NCBI GenBank assembly: GCA_012932295.1
Contig: JAAONU010000001.1
Span: 1,674,001-1,738,000, forward strand
Direction: 5' to 3'
DNA length: 64,000 nucleotides
From: Cyclina sinensis
Taxonomy: Eukaryota > Mollusca > Bivalvia > Venerida > Veneridae
Position 1 is the first letter of the stretch, and the number at the start of each line of letters is the position of its first letter. The notes under the pieces are model-generated. The model searched no databases and was not told the DNA's origin. It saw nothing but the letters and a program-made list of their open reading frames with translations. Positions 14,601 through 29,600 of this stretch are shown here, in pieces. A program made the translations under genes and the position numbers.

Positions 14601-17600
14601 TCCTATCTTCTGTCCAGCCTGCCTTTCATTTGCAATCTGCAACAACCTCTCGCGTGCTGGAGAGTTCAGTAAGTTCTGTACTTGTTGCCGTATGGAATCA
14701 AATGTATGATTCTGAGGATACAAACTACTCATGTTCTGACAATGTTTTATGTAAGTACGCCAGACATTAACACAATCTCCAACTGCACAGAGAGCCACAG
14801 GGTCACCAACTACAACAACAAGAGACTGCGCTCTGGTCAGGGCTGTGTTAAGAAGTTTTGAGTCAGACAAGAAACCAAAATCTCCGCCTTCCCCATCACA
14901 CTCTGTTAATGCATGAGCTTGCACATGTGGGGCCTCTATCAAATGTCTAGTACGCACTGTTGTTATAAACATGGCTCGAAACTCTTTACCTGTAATTGGA
15001 AAAATTCAATTAAAATTTCTTAAGTGTCCAAACAAAGCATCTGAGTTAACAGATTACTCCAATCAGATCTTACCTTACCAGAAAGTTACCAATACACCAA
15101 ATCATATCTGTACACTAATTTCTGATACATAAATTCTCTTTACAGTATAAATTTCCATATTAAAAACAATCCAATAAAAGCCTTGAAACCTGTGGTGAGT
15201 TTTTTCTTGAAAGAAATATTTCATGTTACTGTTTTTTTTTCAAAACTTACAAGTCAAACATTTTTACTTTCATCATTAACATAAGATTAACATCAATATT
15301 AACCTGAATTAAAGTTTCTAAAGTAAAGATCACTGAAACTTTGTTTCAACAGATCAAAATTAATTGGAGGCTTACTAACAGATCATTTTCTTTTCAATTC
15401 AACTATTACGTAATGTTTTCACAAGTGTTACTGATTAAAAGTAATTCAGTCAACTTGTAAAATAAACTTTTAAAATATTTCAGCAAGAAACTTTGCTTAC
15501 TGGGTCACCTTTAACAATGCCTCAATTGTAATACAGTTGTTAATTGCTTTGTTTCAACAGCTGTGCTGAATATACCATGGTCTATGTGGGTAGGTCAATT
15601 TAGATATATGTAATAGTATGCTGTGTGACCTATGGATCTTTGAATTAAAATTGGATTCTAACTTTAGGCAGACACAAATTCCTGCCTAAGTCTATGAATC
15701 CCAGACAATTCCCCTCCCCCCACACCCCCCCTATTCATTTAGACAACCCCCACAATTCCCCTCCCATATGTTTGACAAGTAAGACATTTCCCTTCCTTTG
15801 AAAAAAATTATTTGTATCCTTAATTACATAAAATATATGTTACATTTGTAAATTTGACAATTATTGAGAATTGTCTTAAACAATTACAGTGAACATAACT
15901 GCGAGGAAGAGGCAGACACATATTAGAACAGCTGATAAGTGTACAGGTATATCTAAAAATAAAGTAAAAGATAAAAGTTTCAATGATATACTATCGTATT
16001 TCCAGTTTGAAATATAAAAATGCTGTAATGTATTGCTATCAGCAATGATCAATGAGCAGTATGACTCTGTTACCTTGTACACCCTGCACTCTTTCAACCA
16101 TTACGTCTTTCAATGCTACATTCCTCTTCTTCAGTGCCTTTCTGATAAGTAGAACCTGTATGTAAAAGTAATAACTAACAGTCAGTTCTTGTAAAAGTGA
16201 AGTTGAAACAAGCAATTTTAATTGAATTCTGTCTTCAGTGACATCAATTCAGTTTTTCAAGGAATGTGACTTCTCAAGTATACTCATAACGTTTATATAC
16301 AGTCATTCCTTGCTGGCTCGAACTCACTTCGTTGATTTCCTCGATGGCTCGAAGTTGACTCTTGGTCTCGATGTTTTGCCCTTATTTTTCTATATTGAAA
16401 TAATAAACATGGCTTGAAGTCGCAACACTCTAATTATTTTGTGGCTCAAGGTGTTTTGATAGTTCCAACATGGTAATTTACACCTTTCATTGTTGAACTC
16501 CTAACAGGTGTGAATTGTCTCACAGGTTGTCATAACTGTAATATGGCACTTTGATCTGTTAATCGATTTTCAGCTTAATTGCAATGTTTTAGAGGTTTTT
16601 TAACTTCAAATCTGTTGAAATCAGCAATATATGTTTATTTCAAAATGGTTTTAATTGAAATGACATAACATGGGCGGATCTTGTCTTTTGAAGAAATACA
16701 TAATTCAAAAGCAATTTACATTTCCACAGTATAGCATCACGAGTTCCACACAAAATTCACTGCAACTTACACAAAAAGACCATTAATCTTTTACAAAATG
16801 TTTATCAGGCAAAAATCGCAGAAAAGGTAGGTATCATCGTATTGATAAACTATAACGATAATTTGGGTATATTTGCCTGAGGTGTAGCCTCTCATTTCCT
16901 TTACAAGTGAATCTTCATTTTGCCATTTAGCAGTTAAAGAAACACCCTTATTTAAGCATCCTTTATTCAGAAACTTAGAACCATACAATGACCAAGAAAT
17001 TCAGAAAAGTTTAAAAATAACAACGGATAAGACAAAGAAACCAATTCAGAAGATATAAAGTACATAATATTGAGCCAGTATTATACAATAACGTTTGGTT
17101 TTATGGCTCGAATTATTCGAGGCTTGAAGTATTTCTTGCAGTCCTGATGACTTTGAGCCATCAAGGAATGACTGTATCTAAGTTGAAAAGGGTTGCATAC
17201 TTATGACAGTAGGGCAAACACAGCCCTTGAACTTCAATATGAAACATTCTGTTTAAGGTATTGCTCAATTAGACTTTCAAAAAAAAGAAAAGTTACTTGC
17301 ACAGTGTCTTTTTACCTGATCATAATATGGTGTGACCACTCCAATTTCTTTAGCATTTGGTGGCCCCCACTCCTCTGGCCACTTATCAAAGAGGTCATCC
17401 ACTCTGTCCACTATCTCCTGTACCTCAGACATGTTGTAGTAGGAAATACTATTCTCATCTTGCACTTCACGTCCCTGAACACCATGGAATGCCAGAGGTG
17501 TGATCGATAATACAGATCTTATGTTTGCCTCTGATTTCAAAACGTCTGGTCCACCATAGAATACTGCTGAGATAAATCGAAGTATTTCCATCTTTGTCCT

Positions 17601-20600
17601 GTAGTTGATACTTAGCAGTATATTCAAAGGACTTGTTTCTGGAATTAGTGATGAATGTGAGTCATAATACTGGTGTAGTCTCTCCAGCAGAGACTGATGT
17701 AACTTCTGGTTCCTAGCCTCCTCACTGTAAACCTTGGGACTAATCTGTTGATGGTCCCCGGCCAGCACAATACATGTCTTCTCTGTTGCGAGGGACAGTG
17801 GCATAAGACTCTCACTCTCAAGGGTCTGAGCAGCTTCATCAATGAAGATATGACTAAACATCCCTTGTAGACCAAGACTGTAACATAAATATTCAAACAT
17901 ACAGAAATATCCAAACTGATCATTTTTCAATGGTATTTTTTTTTCAGCTTAAAACTTTTTTCCTCTCAATTAATTCATATCCGACCAGATAAAGGGGTGC
18001 CGCATAAATTTTGCTTTATACGGCACATGATACGTCATGGACTACTTTTGTGTTTATAATCAGAAGAAAGTGATAAAATTGTTGTTATTACAAGCAGAGA
18101 CTACTTGAATAAAAATAAGGTATTTCAATATGTAGATCATACAATAAGTGATCATTTAAGGAAAAAAAAATATTGAAACTTTGGAACTATTTTTGTGTAT
18201 ATGTACACCTGGCTGATAACCTTGACATTAGCCCAATTTGAAACACTTTAAAGATAGGTTTTCAATATCTTTAGTAAATTATTTCCAAACGCCAGATGTG
18301 ACAGGATAAATAGAATAATAATTAGTGTCTTAATATGAGAAAGTTTATCTGGCTCGGCTGCAGAATTTATCGGGTGAACTAACCTATTATTCTCTATCTA
18401 GCATTCATCATATCATGTGAATAGGTATGTGTGCTTTGTCATAATGCACTCATGAGAAACACAGTTAACAAAATCCTTTGATATTTAAAGATACATGTAT
18501 ATGCAAATTTACCATTTGGTAGAGAGGCAAAAATTTACATGTAGAACTATAATAACTTACTAGTATATTTTCTAATGATTCAAAACTGACTTTACATGTT
18601 AATAACTTACTTTGCAAGAACAAGAGATGTTGTAACTGTAACTATGACAACTCGACACTTCTCAATGTCTTCTTTAGTTGGCATCTGGAAGCCTTCTCCA
18701 TCTTTTGTCAGCAGACAGTAATTCTTAACCTCAGGTGTCACTGTATACAGCAAACGATCCTTGTAATATACACGCTTCAACAATGACTGCTGGCCTGTCT
18801 TCCTCAGGTAGTTATCGAAGTGCTTGATTATGTACAGATCGGCAGCACTGAAGTTACAAATAAATGTGACAAGCTAAAACCGTGTTATTCAGGCTGCTCT
18901 TTCATTTTTTAACAAAACTGAGTTCAATAAGTTTCAAGGAAAAGCTGTTAATTTATGGACATGCTCATCTTTTATTGTTCTGGACTACGGAAATCTGGAC
19001 TCCTACGATTTTACCAATTTGCTTTCTTTATCAAATACAAATAACATTATGAAACACAGAATGAAATGTATACTTCTCAAAACACACATTATCAGGTCAT
19101 CTTACTGAATGGTCTTTGGACACAAATGCAATAGCGAGTTCTCATTACCTGTTAGACTGAGCACAGATGAGTATTCTTGTATCCCTTGTCTCCTTCAGTA
19201 AGACCAAGGTGGCCTGAGCTATAGTTTCTGTTTTCCCCGTACCAAATGGTCCAAACAGTACAAATGGTGGTGTGTAGCCTGTTCTTTCAGCAACAATATG
19301 CCGTACAGCTGACATCTGGTCTGGGTTTAACACAGACGACCTGGTGAAAAACAAATTAAGCAGCTGACTCTCCTGTTTTTGACTGACTTATTCAAAACAC
19401 TCAAAAAGAGGAAATCTTCTGAATTGAGGGAGGATTTTCATGACTCCTTTTGTCAAAGAATGTAAGAAAAGCAAATCTCAATTTTGTTCAAATCACTATA
19501 AAACTGATCAAAACAGTACAAATGTTGACACATTATGTCTAGTTTAGAGGATATGTACATGTATATTGACGTAAGAAAAGAAAACTAAAATCTTACGAAA
19601 TTTTGAGGTTGTGTCGTTCATTTCTCAGTGGATTAATCTTTGGTACATCTGGAAACACGATGTCTGTTGACTGAAGCTGATCAATAGCATAATGCATGCG
19701 ACAGAAAAACAGGCGATCCATCTGAAACTGTATCTCAACATCTAGATTGGTTCCTGGTCTCAATCTGAGCCGCTTCACACATTCGGGTGACAGACACAAG
19801 TAAATGAAGTCACGCCCTCTCCCGTCAAAGTTAAAGTTCTCCTTGTTAACAATGAAAGCTTCATATACTACTTTTGAAGAGTCAGACTGTTGAGCCAGAA
19901 GAACTTTTCTTACACTGGAGAGGATCAGTTGACCAGCGTCTGTGTCCTCTGTAAGATTTTCCTGTAGCGGGACTTTAGCAAACAGCTCCCCAGCCATGGC
20001 ATACACATAGGTAGCTTCTTCAATAGCTTGTAAACACTCAATGGTTACACACAGATTGTAACTGTAAGTAAAATTATTAGTACTTCTTTATTACTGAACA
20101 GTAACTGAAAGTTTCACAAGACTTTTAGTCACATTTAAGAAAAGAGAGTAAAATGAAATTATTCAGCTTATATAGTGGTACACATTTTTATATGAAGCAA
20201 GTTTTTCATCCAATCATCTTTCAGTCCCCCAGAGTCATTTCTTCTCCTTAAATGAGTTGCAGCCATTATCCTTTTGTTTATTTTCAAATGTCCTGCACTA
20301 TTTTACTTTAGATACATGTAATCTTTCTCAGTGACTGTCTAAATACAGATAGTTTTTACTGTATTTTGAGAGAACCATTGACATTTTCATAAATAAAAAT
20401 ACTTCAGCTACAAAATTTTATGTATGATCATGGTAACTTTTATACTCAACCCTGAACTATGGATAATTTATATATATAACAATACTCTCACCTCGAGATA
20501 ATCTGGTGCCGAGTTATCTCCTCCAGCTCTAACAGTTTGTGCATCTTGGCCTTGTAGTTATGTCTGTTCAGCTCTGTAGTCACTGTAGCTTGTGTAACCA

Positions 20601-23600
20601 CAGTCTCAGATGATGACGGTTCTTTGTACTTCTTGATCAATATGCCTTCTATTGCCTCCACAACTTCATGCCTTATGATTTCACGATTTAAACTTGTCCA
20701 ACGATCAAACTGTAACTGTTCACGAAGGTTCCTCACTTTCTCATGTGATGACTGATTCCCTATCTCCACGGTAACTTTGCGACATAGAACTGGAAGGTCT
20801 GAACCGAAATCAAACAATATCCACTGCATGAATGAACCAAACATCCCACCTGTGAAGCTGAGTTGGATCTCATACACAGGCTTCCCATTATGATCAACAT
20901 TATGACAGAAGATATCTCCCTGGGCAATCTGACAAGATCTCTCTGTTCCATTTATGAGACAGAAATGGAGCCGATCTCGATTGTACAACAGTGCAACCTT
21001 CTCCAGCCGTTTCTGTTGATGAAAAATATATTACTAGAATATACATGAAGGAAAGAAACCTTTGCCAATGCATGAACACTTTGGCATATTTCACAAACAA
21101 ATGATATTATTGATTATTAATTAAGCATCATAGAACCTGTTACAAGGCAGTCAAAAGCACAGGCAGTTTGTCCATACAACCCCAATGAAAGAGCAAATAA
21201 AATTTTCCTGTAACAAAGGCTTGGTCAGCAATATTACCCTTAAACAGCACACTGCTGTTACCAGATTAAAACCTCACATGCTTCATAGAAAAACTTGGAT
21301 TAATATTAAATTTTTTACACATTTTCTCTAAGAACTTTTCATTTGTATCTATAGTGAAAAAAAAACATTAAGATAATAACAGGAAATAATATGTTCAAAA
21401 TTTTCATATTACCAAAGATGCTATCTCAAATATCCATCTGTATCTGGCATCTTTTTCCTCCCTATAAATATGTAAATCTCCTGTTGTCTTAATCTCCACA
21501 CCTTCCAGCTCCTCTGTAATCTACAAACATAAACAAAACAACACTTTTTTCCATTCATTTACCTCAGAACAATAAGACAGACATTCTGATGTAGGCAACC
21601 AACTGAGTTTCTATGACAGTATATGGTTTTCTTATTATAAGATGACTCATCTATGGTTACTTACAACATTGACTGGGTCTGTAGCAATCTCGTACTTCTC
21701 CAGTAATTCATCCATGTATGAAAACACCTTCTCTTGTCTCGCCATCTCTCGCTTCATCTGACGCCATTCATATCTTTCTTTCCACTCATCCAGTTCGTCC
21801 TGGCTGTGAGCGTACCGACAAAGGTTGTACATGTCTGGCACATTGGAGTACTGACACTGCCCTCCATCCATATGTCTGGAAATATATATCTAAATATGAA
21901 TCTTTTTATTTAAGAAAAAAGCCACTCAGAAAAATTCGCGTGTGTCCAAGCTGTATTCAACTCAAGTCCTAGATCTCAAAACAGACTATGTTGCCATAAA
22001 GCCAGCTGCTCCACACAAGAGCTGAAGAGAAGTACCTCCTCTACACTACCTCATTCAACTGAACCAGTTAAAAGGTAAAAATCTGGCTATATCAGGGTTT
22101 TCTCTTTGAAAATTTTGAACATTATTTTTTTTGTGGGGGGGGGGGGGGGACACTAGAGTACAAACTAATCAAAGGTTAGGTTTTCTCTTTCATTTGAAAA
22201 AAAAAGTGACTGATGAAAATGAGAATTATTTTTTGTGTGACAGAGACATGTTTCAAGCAAAATCAAAAAGTCAAATTTCAACAATGAAAAAAACCTACTT
22301 CTCACAAAGCTCATAATATCTGCCTGAAGTCCATGGTGGCTGTCTGTAGTTCCACTGATGTTCCTTGTCTGAATTCATATTGAAGTTATGTTTCTCTGAA
22401 GCACAATGCTCATCCCACTGTTTCTGACTGTTACAGGAGACTCCACAGTAGTGACAATAAAATGTGTGAACACTTGCCATGGGCATGGAAAGTCGTACAG
22501 AACTTACAGGATTAGAACTCACACTGACCACCATCTGACCACTGATCTTACTCTTGGCAGACTCAGCACGGGATTTCTGAGCAGCCTTGCTTGCTTGTGA
22601 TAAGTCAGCTGGGGTTGCCACTGAAATTCAGTGAGATTATTATATTATAGAATAAAAATAATGTAAATTCTTAAAAATCACATCGAAGTAGCAACTATAC
22701 ATATAGACTTCAATCATGGGTAGAGCAAACAATTTTAGACTGGGCAGCATTAACAAAGGAAAACAAAGGCTATCCCAGCAAATTTAGGCCCGCCTGAAGC
22801 TAAATAGTGCCATTAATATAATGCGATATATTAAATAAAAGCAATTTCTGTCAATATTCGTCAAAGAGCTTATCCATTAGGCAGGTTAAACATGAACTTT
22901 TAAAATATATAAATCAATAGTGAAAAACTTACAGTTATTAGCACACATGAACCTCCATGCATCAATCTCTTCTGCACAATGAGCAAACTGACATGGCCCT
23001 CGACCAACATAACCACACTTCTTCCCATCCCTAATGTACTGGCACAAAATAAAGTTCAAACTAGCCGGAATCTTCTTTGGCAAGGGCCTTAATTCTTTCA
23101 AGGAAGGGCTAAGAAGATAAACAATATTACAGCTCCAGTTGCCATGCCCCTTCTGACAGCGGTCTTTGCCAGACTGCTGCTGTGTCTTCTGTCCACGTTT
23201 CCAGCATGTCTCACACACCTCCAGAACAGTGATTGGACACAAGCCATCTGTAGCTGATGGTATTCCAGATACATCTAATAACTGTAAAAAACAACAATAT
23301 GCTTCAAAAATCATCAATATCCAAATAAACCAGGGGCTAACAATAAAAGAAATTTTCACCAATTTGTTGATTTTTATGACAGGTAGCAAAACATGAGGAA
23401 ACTTCTGTCAAGTCTACTGAAAGTGATATAGAATCTGTATCTGTCAAAGAATAACTAGAAAAATATCTCACTGACAGAACACAGTATTTCTTTGGTAACC
23501 ATAAAAGAAATAAGACTACAATATGGTACATTTCAGTTTTTAAAATGCCAAGTACCTGCTGCTGTAATGGTGGTGTCTGTTTTGGCTCTGTGGCTTCTGC

Positions 23601-26600
23601 TGCTGCTGGTGGTGGTGAAGGCACCATGAAACTTTGGTTTGGCTTTGCCTTTCCAATCCAATTTGAAGTGGATCCAATACTAGGAGGCCTAGATGTTACC
23701 TGCTTTGACAAACTGACAATCTCGCTACGACTTATACTACAGTCTCTCTCCAACATCCAGACATCTCGTTCAATAAAACTATGAGCAAACCTGCAAGTTG
23801 CATTTACTTTGGAACGACAGAACTGTAACCATTTGCAGATCTTGAAAAAGGCTGATTTATGTAAAAAGCCTCTCGGATTTATAATTGTAATGCCTGATGG
23901 CCCAAAATGAGCCAAGATCTCAAAATTTACCCATAAATGACCAGGTGGATCCCCACTGCAATTCTTCTGATCCTGACCAATAAGTGATATTTTAGGGGGG
24001 CTTCCATAATAACAAGCCCTGCAGACAAATTCGAAATAACCTCCATGTTTTTTCATGATTTCATCGAGACTGAAACCTTTGCCTGCAGCCTGCTTTCTAT
24101 TCTGTATCAAGAACTCTGTAATATTAAATTTTCCATCTTTTTCCAAAGTCCAGAAATGCTTTTCTATAGAGTTATGTGCAAAACTGCATGCCTCCTCACC
24201 ATACTTACAGAATGCTGGATTGTTATACTTAATACTGTTACAAAGAATATAATTGCCTGGAAATTCACGATGATTGGTCCTTTCTCTTACTCTAAAATAT
24301 GGTTCATTTGACCCTTTACGTCTCATTGCAAGCATGGTTTCCTCACACTTATGTGTGATGTTCTGAAATTCATAAATGCCTGGATACATGGTTGCCTTAA
24401 AACAATGTTGGCAAACTACATATGTATTGTGAGTTTCAGCAAGGGGATTCTCTAATTTTGTCACACTTTGCTGTTGTTCTGTACTACTGTTGTCTGGTTG
24501 CTCTATTGCTGTAGGAGTTGCAAAGCTCCACTTGTTCACTGGCATGGTTGGTGGTGGATGGGAAAACTGACCTGAAAACAATATTAACTAGAACAGTCAT
24601 TGAAAATGACAAATACCCCCACAACTGCACACTGACTCAACAGCAGAAACAAACCTGAACTCTCATAAAGCTATGATGCCAGTATACAAAGAAAACTAAA
24701 AGACTAGCTTGCCCCACAAGCTAAAAGTTGACTTAAATCTGTATGTAAAAATGATATAAGTTCAATGGGAGATTATTCTGGGATGTCTTGATGGATATGA
24801 ATCAAATATTATGCCTTGCACATCTACACTGTGTAGTGACTATGCCTGGCAAGTTTCAGTTCAATCTGTTGAAAACTGATGGAGGAGTTTGTGCTAGAAG
24901 GTATGATGACAAAAGTGACAAAAAGTCTAAGTTCAAGGGCAATAACTGTGCCTGGCTAGGTATGCATCAGAAATAGGTATTTCAAATCTTTATTGCCTAA
25001 TTACTATTTCTGCCAAGTGTCATTTCCATCAGTTAAAAATTGTAGGAGTAGTTTGTGCTGCAAGGTATATATTAGTCAAAAATAGTTCAAGGGGCAATAA
25101 CTCTGCATTGCCATCATAGATTTGCGTAAACAAGAGGGCCATGATGGCCCTGTATCACTCACCTGAGTTTGACTGCTTTTAACAAAGTTGCTATGGACCT
25201 GGTTAATTGACCCCAGATGACCCATATTCGAACTTGCCCTAGAAATTATTGAAACAATCTTTCTGACAAATTTCCAGGTTATTTGGACTGAAAATGTTAC
25301 CTCTAGAGTGTTAACAAGGTTTTTCCATATTTGGGCTCTGAAACCCAGATGACCCATATTCAAACTTGAGCTAGAAATCATCGATACAACCTTTCTAATA
25401 AATTTCCAGGATATTTGGACTGAAAAAGTAGCCTCTAGAGTGTTAACAAGGTTTTTCTATATTTTGGCTCTATGACCTAGTTTTTCAACCCAGATAAACC
25501 ATGTTCAAAATCGTCTGAGAAATTAATGAGACAAACATCCTGATCAAGTTTCATGATAATTGAGGCAAAAATGTGACCACTAGAGTGTTAACAAACTAAT
25601 TGTGGACGGACGGATGATGGACGGACAGACGCAGACAACGGACAAAAGGTGATCACAAAAGCTCACTCTGTCACTACATGACAGGTGAGCTAAAAAATGT
25701 CATGCACATCTACATTGCCTGGTGACCATTTCTGTTAAGTTTTATTTCAACTGGTTGAAAACTGAAGCAGGAGTTTGCAACACAACTTGTGACAAGGTAT
25801 ATAATTTACAAACATGGGAAAAAGTATAAGCTCAAGGGCCAATAACTGCAGCGCCTGCATGGATATGCATCAAAAATATGCCTTGCACATCTACATTGCC
25901 TAGTGACCATTCCTGAAAAGTTTATTTCAATCAGTTGAAAACTGAAGGAGGAGTTCGCAACGCAAGGTCAAGATGTCAAACTTGACAGATGACCAGTAAA
26001 AGTGCAAGTTCAAGGGGCAATAACTCTGCTATGCCAGAATGGATATGCATCAAAAATATGTCTTGAACATCTACATTGCCTATTGACCATTCCTGCCAAG
26101 TTTCATTTCAATCAGGTAAAGATGTCAAACATGACAGACTGACCTGACAGGGTGAAACTTGTTTGCGGGGGCATAGTAATTAAAAATTAGAATAAACTAC
26201 AATATGATACAATAAAAATATGCAAGCTCTATGACTTGTGATTTCCAAATAGAGAATCTTTTTAGTTTATTCTACTAAATATGTATCTATTTAGGAGTAA
26301 CACCCAGAGAAGGTCTAAGCATTATATTAGCAGTTTCAGAAAGTTCCACTAGGTACTTCCACAAATCAATACAAAAAGCTTTAAGTCTTGTGGTTTTAGA
26401 GATTGAGTTTTATTATTTTGCAGTTTATGAAACACCAGTGATCCCCAAATAAAAACCAATATTGACCGAAGTGGTATAATATTAACAAATTTTGTCAAGG
26501 TTTACTACACTATGCAATATGCACCACATTGCAAGTTCCAGACCTTTTGTTTTGAGAGAAAAATATTTTGAAAGTATTTTTCTGTATATATCTCTTTTTT

Positions 26601-29600
26601 TAAACCAAGTGATCAGGGACATGATTTAAGCAATCTTTGTAAAGATCCACCTGACAGTACTACTGCCAAACATAAAAGCTCAAGGCCTTGTTGTTCCAAA
26701 CAATAGTGATGTCTGAAGATTTTCCTGAGTCTTTACATGTCCTCCCCAGCAGGGCTAATAATGACTGCTGGGGCAAGATTTTAGAAATCAGACAATGCTA
26801 CATACCAAAGTTCAGGGCTCAGGGCGTATTTTTTTTTTAGCAATCTTGGCAAAGCTTCATGCAAGGAACATCCCTGCTAAGTTTGATAACTTCTGTTAAG
26901 GGATACTTAAGGATATGTTCTACAAAAGAACCAGGTTGACAACATATGACCTACCGAGTAGGTATATAGTTGTCTGGTCAGATAAGAATCCATGACTGCC
27001 AAATTATGATTCTGACACTATAGCTTCCTACAGTTTGATGTAACAATTTCACAAATACAGTCACCTCAAAATTCATAAATCCAATTTATAATAACCAATA
27101 CCTTTAAGAAACATGTAATTACATATACCATAATTATATCCAGTAGCTGAGTATGGTGAAGGCTGTTTGGGGAAAAGCCTGTGAACTGCTGCATATGTTG
27201 TGTGGGTGGTGGGGGAGGCTGTGACATCTGTAAGTGAGAGGGTGGAGGCTGGTACATATGTTCATTTTGTGTTTCTGAATATCTGAAAAATACCAACAAA
27301 GGAACAGATTAAAGTAACTGATCATATGTCTAACATGACATGCATATGATACTAAATCATTTTTCTTAGAATCAAAAGATCCCATATCGATACTGCTTTC
27401 AAAAACATCCATGGATAAAAATATCAAGAGATTGAGAAAATCTCTTCAAATGAAATCTTTCAGACTTATTCCAATAACCAGACTTAACTGTTTTCAAGTA
27501 AGGAACCAGTATTTTAATGTGTTCTCATCAATGACTAAACTAAGTATAAAATATTTCCATGGTAACATAGTTTTGTTATTTTTGTTTTGTTTTTCTTTTT
27601 TTTACAAAAAAAGAACAGAAGTAATTGTTTCAAGAATCTGAAATAGGCTTTCAAATTAGGTAAAAAATATAAGCTAATAAAAAAGACCTAAAGCACATGT
27701 GCTAGAGACATTAACTGGGACTCTAAACATCAAACTCGTACTATACAACTATGAGTATAAAATAAGGTAAACAACTGTGTATATATAACCCCAATTTCCA
27801 AGTGTGTAAATCACACTGTTGCCATGCATATTCATCCAAACCCCGACACATATCAGGCCTTTGTTTACATACTTTTGAGAAAAGTTTACTTCAAAGCCTA
27901 AACCTGAACTTTTCGAAACAACCAGCAATTATTTAAAAATTTCTGATTAGTTTGATTTATTGATTTGGAAAAAGGGTTAGTATAAAAAAAAAAGAGTTGT
28001 CTACCTTTTTACATACTAGTAGTCGTAGAGTACCACAGTCAGCTGAAAGTTGTGACTTACATTCACACATCTAGGGTCTCAGTTATGTTCCTAGTACCTG
28101 TTATCAAACGATGACCCTTCCCGACCTCCTGTCAGCTGTCCCCTCACTCCCTACCTATCTGTCCCTCTTTTTCCTGCTATCCCCCTCCAAACCCAACTTA
28201 AGGTTTTGTTCTTGCTATCAAAGAAGATTTGAATTATACTATTATGTATATTACCTGTTCTGTGGTGCAGCATGTGGGACAATGGATATAGCCTGTGATG
28301 ATTGTATAGCTGACATTTTCTGTGTAGCAGAGGACTGCTGAGCCATGCCCTGTGTATCAACTATCTCCAAGGTCTGTTTCTTCTTACCATTTCTATAGTT
28401 CAAGCCTGGTATATACTGCTGCTTGGATTTCTGGGCTGTCAGTATGTCACTGTCAACTGTACAGGTAGAAAACGAGCAAAACTTACTATAAGAAAACATT
28501 ATAATTTAAAAATATCACATCCTCCAGTGGGTGATAACACATACTGTTAACCCTCAGTATGTTAAATCCATTGATTGGGTTTGATGTTTATTTTACAGTA
28601 CTGAAAACTACAAAAAAGAAAAATATATATAACAAAAGTAATTTTATTCAGAAAATACTAATGTTGACCAATCCAAATTTTAGATTAACAACTTGAAATT
28701 GTCCAGTTTCTACTACCTGACAGTTAAGTCCAAGAATTAAGGAGCACATTCATGTGTAGAGTTATAATAACCATGATTTTAAAATATGACTGGCAAAAAG
28801 CAGCATATTTAGGGCTACACAACGGTGACAGAACGATACAAAACAAACTGTGAATTAATGCATACATTTATATGGGAATTCAAAATGTATGTGAGGTATA
28901 ATAAAAGGTAATGAGAACACCTGATGAAATACTGCTATTCAGATGAATGCTGGGTAGACAATGCTTTGTGTAGAGAGATTCTAAAAGTGTTAAACTTCAA
29001 CTTGCTCCAAATGAAAATAAGTAATTAACCAAGTTACAAAATCACTATTTCAGATACTCTTTTCTTTATTTCAACATACTGATATCCTGGAGAAATCAGA
29101 GGCTATCCATGCCTATCTTACACAAACACTGATTCTAACTTAAAGTCAAAGACCAATGTTGTAAATTAATTTTAGGTTTAAACTTACTAATTTCACACTG
29201 TTGTTACAGAAAATTTCCTATCTTTCTTCTAACTATATATCTACAAATTAACTCCACTCTTCACTGACATAATAACTGTCAGCCCCCCAAGAAACTGTTC
29301 TTTTAATCTTCAACCTGAATGTTATACCCACAAACATTATCATCTAATCCGATGGAAAAACTATTCAACTTAAAGAACTGGCAATTGAGATTTTGCCAAT
29401 CTTGGATAATTGAAAGACCATAGAGTGCATGCAGAGATCAGGTGATTATCAAACTTGGAACAGATAAAAAGCCTACAAAATTATAAGCAAGTTTGGTGAA
29501 GATCTGATGAAAACTCTGACTAAAAGGGCAAACAAAGCTACTTTTGCCAATTTTGAATAATTAAGGGCAATAACACTACCATGCATGTAGAGATTCAGCT

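Noticed and set aside
21935..22035. Another SINE-like box A/B pair in intron 17
   Set aside because: Both boxes have several mismatches.
23166..24311. Plus-strand open frames opposite exons 15-16
   Set aside because: Shadows of the zinc-finger exons.
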